Part shown: positions 59,916-64,000 of the stretch, one piece after another | How the letters are laid out: every line of letters starts with the position of its first letter | How positions within the stretch are numbered: the first letter of the stretch is position 1 | DNA from: Bacillaceae bacterium OF18-1A | GTDB lineage: Bacteria > Bacillota > Bacilli > Bacillales > Bacillaceae_G | Length of the DNA: 64,000 bases | NCBI GenBank assembly: GCA_027694045.1 | Contig: JAQEWB010000007.1 | Span: 60,923 to 124,922, forward strand | Direction of reading: 5' to 3' | The notes under the pieces: generated by a model | Seen by the model: the letters and a program-made list of their open reading frames with translations, nothing else | What the model was told of the DNA's origin: nothing | Database searches by the model: none | Made by a program: the position numbers and the translations under genes

Positions 59916-61472
59916 ATGTACATGACGATAGGGAGAATTTTTGATTTAGCTGTTGGTAAGTATCCGAATAAAGAGGCGCTAGTAGAACCGGAAAAAAATA
60001 TTCGCTGGACATATAAACAGTGGGATGAGCAAATAAATAAAACGGCGCATGCTCTATTAGAAGAAGGGGTAAGAAAGGGCGATACGGTATCTGTTTACTT
60101 ATATAATTGCCGTGAATTTGTAAACGTTTACTTAGCCTGTGCAAAAATTGGAGCGATCTTTAACCCAATTAATTTCCGCTTAAAAGCAAAAGAAGTATCT
60201 TATATTCTCCAGGATGCATCCTCGAAAGTCGTTGTTTTTGAAAAAGCAGTTGAGCCAACTGTCGCTATCATTGAACGAGATTTTCCGCATGCATCATTTT
60301 TGTATGTAGAAGACGATACACCTTCCTATGCTAGTTCCTACCATGAAAAAGTAAATGCAGCACCTTCTGAAAAAGTAGATATTGAAATTGGTGAGATGGA
60401 TTATTGTTCTATGCTTTATACGAGCGGTACGACAGGTAATCCGAAAGGGGTGTTACATCGCCATCGTGATATGGCTGAACATAGTATGATTTGTACGTAT
60501 TTCCTAAAATATAATAGAGATAGTGTTGGGCTTGTAGTAGCACCTTTATATCATTGTGGTGAGTTGAATGCTGGAATTATACCGCGCATTCAAGTTGGCG
60601 GAAAAAATGTTATTTTACATCATTTTGATACAGAAACAGTATTACATACGATTCAAGAAGAGAAAATCACAACGTTCTTTGCTGCGCCGACGATGTGGAA
60701 TATGTTGCTGCAAAAAGATTTAACTGAGTATGATTTAACTTCGATGAACATTGGGGTTTATGGTGGGGCTGCAATGGCACCAGCTTTAGTGAAAGAATGT
60801 AAAGAACGCCTTTATATTGATCTTGTTCAAATTTATGGTATGACAGAAATGGGGCCAGTTGTTGCGTTTCTTGTAGAAGAGGATCAAATTACGAAAGCTG
60901 GTTCAGCGGGAACGCCATGCTTTAGTCATGAAATCCGTATTGTAAAACCAAATGAAGACGCACCAGCAGAGCCAGATGATATGTTGCCTCCTTATGAAGT
61001 AGGGGAAATTATTTTGCGCGGCCCAACTATGATGGCTGGTTATCATAACCGAGAAGAAGCAAATGTAAAATCGATGTACAAAGGATGGTATCATTCTGGT
61101 GATTTAGGTTACTTCGATAAAGATGGCTATTTATTCGTTGCAGACCGCGTGGATGATATGGTAATTAGTGGGGGCGTAAATATTTATCCTCGTGAAATTG
61201 AAGATTTCCTTCATAGTCATCCTGGTGTATTAGATGTTGCTGTACTTGGTGAGCCAGATGAACTATGGGGAGAGCGTGTCGTTGCGGTCGTTGTAAAGAA
61301 AGATGAAAATATTTCAGAAGCTGATTTAGAAACGTATTGTAAAGAAAGTGATGAATTAGCAGATTATAAACGTCCGCGCCATTATTTATTTGTGGATGAA
61401 TTGCCACGTAATGCGAGTGGGAAGTTGCAGAAGTTTGTGCTTAGGGAGTCGTTGAAAGGGACGAAAAAGTAG
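59916..61472 (+). CDS. AMP-forming acyl-CoA ligase (long-chain fatty acid type)
   Basis: 518 residues. The AMP-binding superfamily motifs are complete: the P-loop MLYTSGTTGNPKGVLHRH (residues ~166-183), IYGMTEMGPV (~307), WYHSGDLGYFDKDGYLFVADR (~393-413) and the C-terminal catalytic Lys in RNASGKLQKFV. It activates a fatty or other carboxylic acid to its CoA thioester through an acyl-adenylate. ATG 59916 is ~12 bases after AAAGGGGG; a second ATG two codons on is also possible. Similar to LcfB/YhfL-type enzymes but the substrate is not decidable. Confidence 0.9.
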   Translation: MYMTIGRIFDLAVGKYPNKEALVEPEKNIRWTYKQWDEQINKTAHALLEEGVRKGDTVSVYLYNCREFVNVYLACAKIGAIFNPINFRLKAKEVSYILQDASSKVVVFEKAVEPTVAIIERDFPHASFLYVEDDTPSYASSYHEKVNAAPSEKVDIEIGEMDYCSMLYTSGTTGNPKGVLHRHRDMAEHSMICTYFLKYNRDSVGLVVAPLYHCGELNAGIIPRIQVGGKNVILHHFDTETVLHTIQEEKITTFFAAPTMWNMLLQKDLTEYDLTSMNIGVYGGAAMAPALVKECKERLYIDLVQIYGMTEMGPVVAFLVEEDQITKAGSAGTPCFSHEIRIVKPNEDAPAEPDDMLPPYEVGEIILRGPTMMAGYHNREEANVKSMYKGWYHSGDLGYFDKDGYLFVADRVDDMVISGGVNIYPREIEDFLHSHPGVLDVAVLGEPDELWGERVVAVVVKKDENISEADLETYCKESDELADYKRPRHYLFVDELPRNASGKLQKFVLRESLKGTKK

Positions 61473-61498
61473 TTGGTAGATTGGTCGTCTATACAGAT

Positions 61499-61538
61499 AA
61501 AGCTATTTTTCCTGGTAAGGAAAGGTAGCTTTATTTTT
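61499..61538 (+). terminator. Terminator of the acyl-CoA ligase gene
   Basis: AAAGCTATTTTTCC and GGAAAGGTAGCTTT arms (G-U pairs) followed by ATTTTTTT. Confidence 0.7.
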
Positions 61539-61539
61539 T

Positions 61540-61925
61540 TGAAAATGACTACATTTGATGGATCACAGGATAAAAAATAATATGAGTTTTCTATTTGTAA
61601 TCATTATATAAAGATATCATTTTGTGATGTGGATTCTTTGTTTCGAAATGAATATAACCTTTAAAATAAAGGTATATTGAAATTTAGTGAAGGGTATTAG
61701 TATATATTTAAATAGTAATTAGGACTCGTATTTAGTATTAGTGGGATAGATGTATTAGAAGAGAAGGGGACTAAATCATATTTGAAAAAGAGAAGTAATC
61801 AGTCGTCAGATGACCGTATGACTAAATAAGTCATTTAGTATATTTTGGCAATATGAACATAATAACAAATTAATATATGAATGAACAGTCTTGTAATAAT
61901 TTTTCATAAGGAATAATATTTATTG
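61540..61925. other. A/T-rich noncoding stretch upstream of the adhesin
   Basis: No frame with ribosome site and coding character on either strand. A short dyad ATGACT...AGTCAT (about 61817-61836) is visible. The adhesin promoter probably lies in or just after this stretch. Confidence 0.4.
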
Positions 61926-61927
61926 TT

Positions 61928-61975
61928 GGCTGCCCGAAAAGAAAATGGCGGTTGTCCGAAAATAAACTTTCGGTT
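61928..61975 (+). promoter_or_regulatory. Direct repeats upstream of the adhesin
   Basis: Two imperfect copies, TGCCCGAAAAGAAAATGGCG then TGTCCGAAAATAAACTTTCG, each followed by GTT(T)G, with a period of ~22-23 bases. Two helical turns is a typical spacing for dimeric activators, so these may be binding sites. Confidence 0.45.
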
Positions 61976-62043
61976 TGCCAAAAAGGAGTAGGAGTGAATA
62001 ATACGGTTCATGAATCGTGTCGTTTACTGCTTTATTTTGTATA

Positions 62044-62108
62044 ACTAACGATGGTTTGATGCTGCAAATAATCGTTAGTGCGTACCCCTTTATTTTAAGG
62101 GGTATTTT
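62044..62108 (+). terminator. Hairpin leader (possible attenuator) of the adhesin gene
   Basis: ACTAACGAT (62044-62052) pairs with ATCGTTAGT (62071-62079). A second hairpin TACCCCTT (loop TATTTT) AAGGGGTA (62083-62104) then TTTT follows, ~55 bases before the start codon. The pair looks like an antiterminator/terminator leader. Confidence 0.5.
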
Positions 62109-62161
62109 GGGTGGAATGGATTTCACAACTGAAAAGTTAAACAAGTAATACAGGAGGCGTT

Positions 62162-64000
62162 ATGAGCACATATTTAAAAAGAATATCAGTAATTTGTTTT
62201 ATTTTCACCGTTATTATTGGGCAAGTTTTTCTACCTATTATTGGGCATGCTCAAGAGTTAAATACGACAGGATTTGTGGATAGTTTTACATTTGAAAAAA
62301 CAAAATTAAGTTATGGGGAACAAACTAGTATACGTGTCAACTTTAGTGAGAAATCGGGAAAGAAGATGAAGTCTGGGGATACATTAACGTTAGCGCTTCC
62401 TCCAGAGTTAAAAGGTTATAGTGGTACGATTGCATTAAAGGATGATACAGGACGTGTTTTCGGGACATGCCAGGTCAATACAAATAGTGTAGTTTGTACA
62501 TTTAACGATACAGTAGAGAAACTTGAGCGTATTCGAGGGAATTTTAATTTTACTGTTCAAGGTACGAATGTAGAAGCAGGAAAAACGAAAGATGTACAAA
62601 CGAATTTAGGAACAAATTTAGAAAAACAAACGGTAAGTATTACACATCCAAAAGGAGGAGGTAATGAACCGGGGATCTTTTTCTACAAGACTGGTGATAT
62701 TCAGCCAGATAAAAGTAATGAAGTACGTTGGTTTTTAAATATAAATTTAAAGAAGCAATATTTACATGACAATATCGTTTTGAAAGATACATTGCGAGAA
62801 GGACAAACGCTTAATAAAGAGAGCTTTAGTATTGTTATTAATAATAAAGACTATTTATCTCTTGGAGAATTTCAAAAGCGAGGCTACGGATATATTAAAT
62901 TTACTAGTGATAACTCATTTGAAGTTGTAATTTATAGAGATAAGGGGCATGCTACTTCATTTACTGTTGCCTATAAATCAACTATAACTGAGAGTGGTAA
63001 AAATTTAAAATTTCTACAAAATGACTATAAACTTGATTATCAAATTTTATATGAAAAGCCAATTTCTGAATCCAATAATGTGAAGGTTAAGAACATCTCA
63101 TTTGGTGGCGAAGCTGAAGGGGACTTGCCAGTAAAAGGAACGCTACAAATTGTTAAGCATATTGATGGGGATGCGAAAAAATTTATCCCAGGCGTTTCTT
63201 TTAAATTGTATACAGAATCAGGGAAACAAATTGGTGATTCTTATACAACGAATAAAGATGGAGTAGTTGAGGCGGAAAACCTTACTCCAGGTAATTACTA
63301 TATACAAGAAATTTCAGCACCAAACTATGTAGAGTTTGATCCACAAGCGAAAATTGCTTTTACTATTAAGGCGGATGCTGTAAATGGAATAAAACTTATG
63401 GTTCCAAATAAGTTGAAAACTACATCTGTTGCAGGAACAAAAACGTGGGAAGGCGATAAAGTACAGGATCGCCCAAAAACAATTCAAGTAGATTTACTGC
63501 AAAATGGTAAAGTTATTGCAACGAAAGAAGTAACGGCAACAAGTGATTGGAAGTATGAATTTGAGAAATTACCAGCAGTTGATATGGAAGGGAAAGCTTA
63601 TAAGTATGAAGTGAAAGAGCAACCTGTATTAGGATATCAATCGAAGGTAAATGGATTTGATATTGTAAATAGAAAGATACAAGAAGTAACAGAAGTAGAA
63701 GAACAGGTTGAAGAAGAAACAACAGAAGACTTGAAAGAAGAAAAGCCGGAAGAACCAAAGGTAACAGAAGAGTCAAAAGAGCTAGAGAAGCCAGAGGTAA
63801 AAGAGAAACCGGAAATTCACGTGAAACTAGAGGAAGAACAGGTTGAAGAAGAGACAATCGAAGACTTGAAAGAAGAAAAACCGGAAGAGCCAAAGGTGAC
63901 GGAAGAGCCGAACGAGCTAGAGAAGCCAGAGGTAAAAGAAAAACCAGAAATTCATGTGAAGTTAGAGGAAGAACAGGTTGAAGAAGAGACAATCGAAGAC
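62162..64000 (+). CDS. Cna-type surface adhesin, 5' part (cut by window edge)
   Basis: ATG 62162 follows CAGGAGGCG; the frame is open to the window end (613 codons). A signal peptide (SVICFIFTVIIGQVFLPIIG, cut near GHAQ) leads into a collagen-adhesin-like N-terminal domain (FTFEKTKLSYGEQTSIRVNF, SGDTLTLALPPELKGY). Two Cna_B-type beta domains follow (~320-420: GTLQIVKHIDGDAKKFIPGV, YYIQEISAPNYV; ~425-510: VAGTKTWEGDK). Then comes a charged Glu/Pro/Lys repeat region. Such proteins are usually sortase-anchored (LPXTG lies beyond the edge) and bind host or matrix ligands. Ligand unknown. Confidence 0.88.
   Translation, partial: MSTYLKRISVICFIFTVIIGQVFLPIIGHAQELNTTGFVDSFTFEKTKLSYGEQTSIRVNFSEKSGKKMKSGDTLTLALPPELKGYSGTIALKDDTGRVFGTCQVNTNSVVCTFNDTVEKLERIRGNFNFTVQGTNVEAGKTKDVQTNLGTNLEKQTVSITHPKGGGNEPGIFFYKTGDIQPDKSNEVRWFLNINLKKQYLHDNIVLKDTLREGQTLNKESFSIVINNKDYLSLGEFQKRGYGYIKFTSDNSFEVVIYRDKGHATSFTVAYKSTITESGKNLKFLQNDYKLDYQILYEKPISESNNVKVKNISFGGEAEGDLPVKGTLQIVKHIDGDAKKFIPGVSFKLYTESGKQIGDSYTTNKDGVVEAENLTPGNYYIQEISAPNYVEFDPQAKIAFTIKADAVNGIKLMVPNKLKTTSVAGTKTWEGDKVQDRPKTIQVDLLQNGKVIATKEVTATSDWKYEFEKLPAVDMEGKAYKYEVKEQPVLGYQSKVNGFDIVNRKIQEVTEVEEQVEEETTEDLKEEKPEEPKVTEESKELEKPEVKEKPEIHVKLEEEQVEEETIEDLKEEKPEEPKVTEEPNELEKPEVKEKPEIHVKLEEEQVEEETIED
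63692..64000 (+). repeat. 135-bp tandem repeats in the adhesin gene
   Basis: GAACAGGTTGAAGAAGA recurs at 63701, 63836 and 63971, a strict 135-base (45-residue) period. The units encode EEQVEEETIEDLKEEKPEEP and a KPEVKEKPEIHVKLE part. The array continues past the window edge. Confidence 0.88.

Overview
This window is low-GC Firmicute chromosome, almost certainly from the Bacillus cereus group (B. cereus / thuringiensis / anthracis relatives). Supporting marks are an ena1 endospore-appendage cluster, a BclB-like exosporium collagen gene, bcr1-type repeats, an alpha/beta SASP gene and gene orders shared with B. subtilis (bmrCD ... sspB ... yheD-yheC-yheB-yheA, and yhaX-hemZ). Starts are often GTG or TTG with strong Shine-Dalgarno sequences. 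No rRNA, complete tRNA, CRISPR array, insertion sequence or prophage was seen.

Layout. 1-3200: a partial VOC gene, a DUF2935 remnant, a yybP-ykoY (Mn2+) riboswitch ahead of DUF1232 and DedA genes, then ena1A-ena1B facing ena1C, with a bcr1 element. 3.4-9.5 kb: a secreted metallophosphoesterase, an amino acid permease and a GerN/GerT-like cation/proton antiporter. 9.5-13.9 kb: a MurNAc recycling locus (RpiR regulator, murQ, murP, mupG) with paired palindromic operators. 14-16 kb: EamA exporter with divergent Lrp regulator, and an ArsR regulator. 16.5-19 kb: collagen-like exosporium gene with a sigma-K-type promoter. 19.4-24.6 kb: TetR plus MFS pump sharing an operator, and an SgrR-like regulator divergent from an MFS transporter. 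25-29 kb: EcsB-like protein, a lysine-riboswitch-controlled permease, glutamate racemase. 29.2-36 kb: leader peptide plus attenuator ahead of the heterodimeric drug exporter bmrC-bmrD, a tcyABC-like amino acid importer, and a SASP gene with a tRNA-like leader. 36.4-36.9 kb: three tandem 150-bp noncoding repeats. 37-41.5 kb: yheD, yheC, yheB, yheA.

41.5-53.4 kb is the most interesting part. It holds a 40-codon Cys-rich mini-ORF, a ComP-like sensor kinase with a ComA/NarL-type regulator, and a WxL surface-protein locus: a large WxL protein, a small LPXTG protein, two WxL proteins, and a DUF916-type WxL-interacting gene broken by one in-frame stop. Three promoters around the locus share the same unusual -35 region (CGGTGAAA, N17, TATAAT/TATAGT). 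One precedes a small gene next to the kinase. Two drive apparently noncoding transcripts just downstream of the WxL genes. I infer a regulated cell-surface module with its own small RNAs.

53.5-61.5 kb is housekeeping and metabolic: alsS-alsD (acetoin), a 3-methyladenine glycosylase, yhaX, hemZ and an acyl-CoA ligase. The window ends inside a Cna-type adhesin gene with 135-bp repeats, preceded by a direct-repeat region and a hairpin leader that looks like an attenuator.
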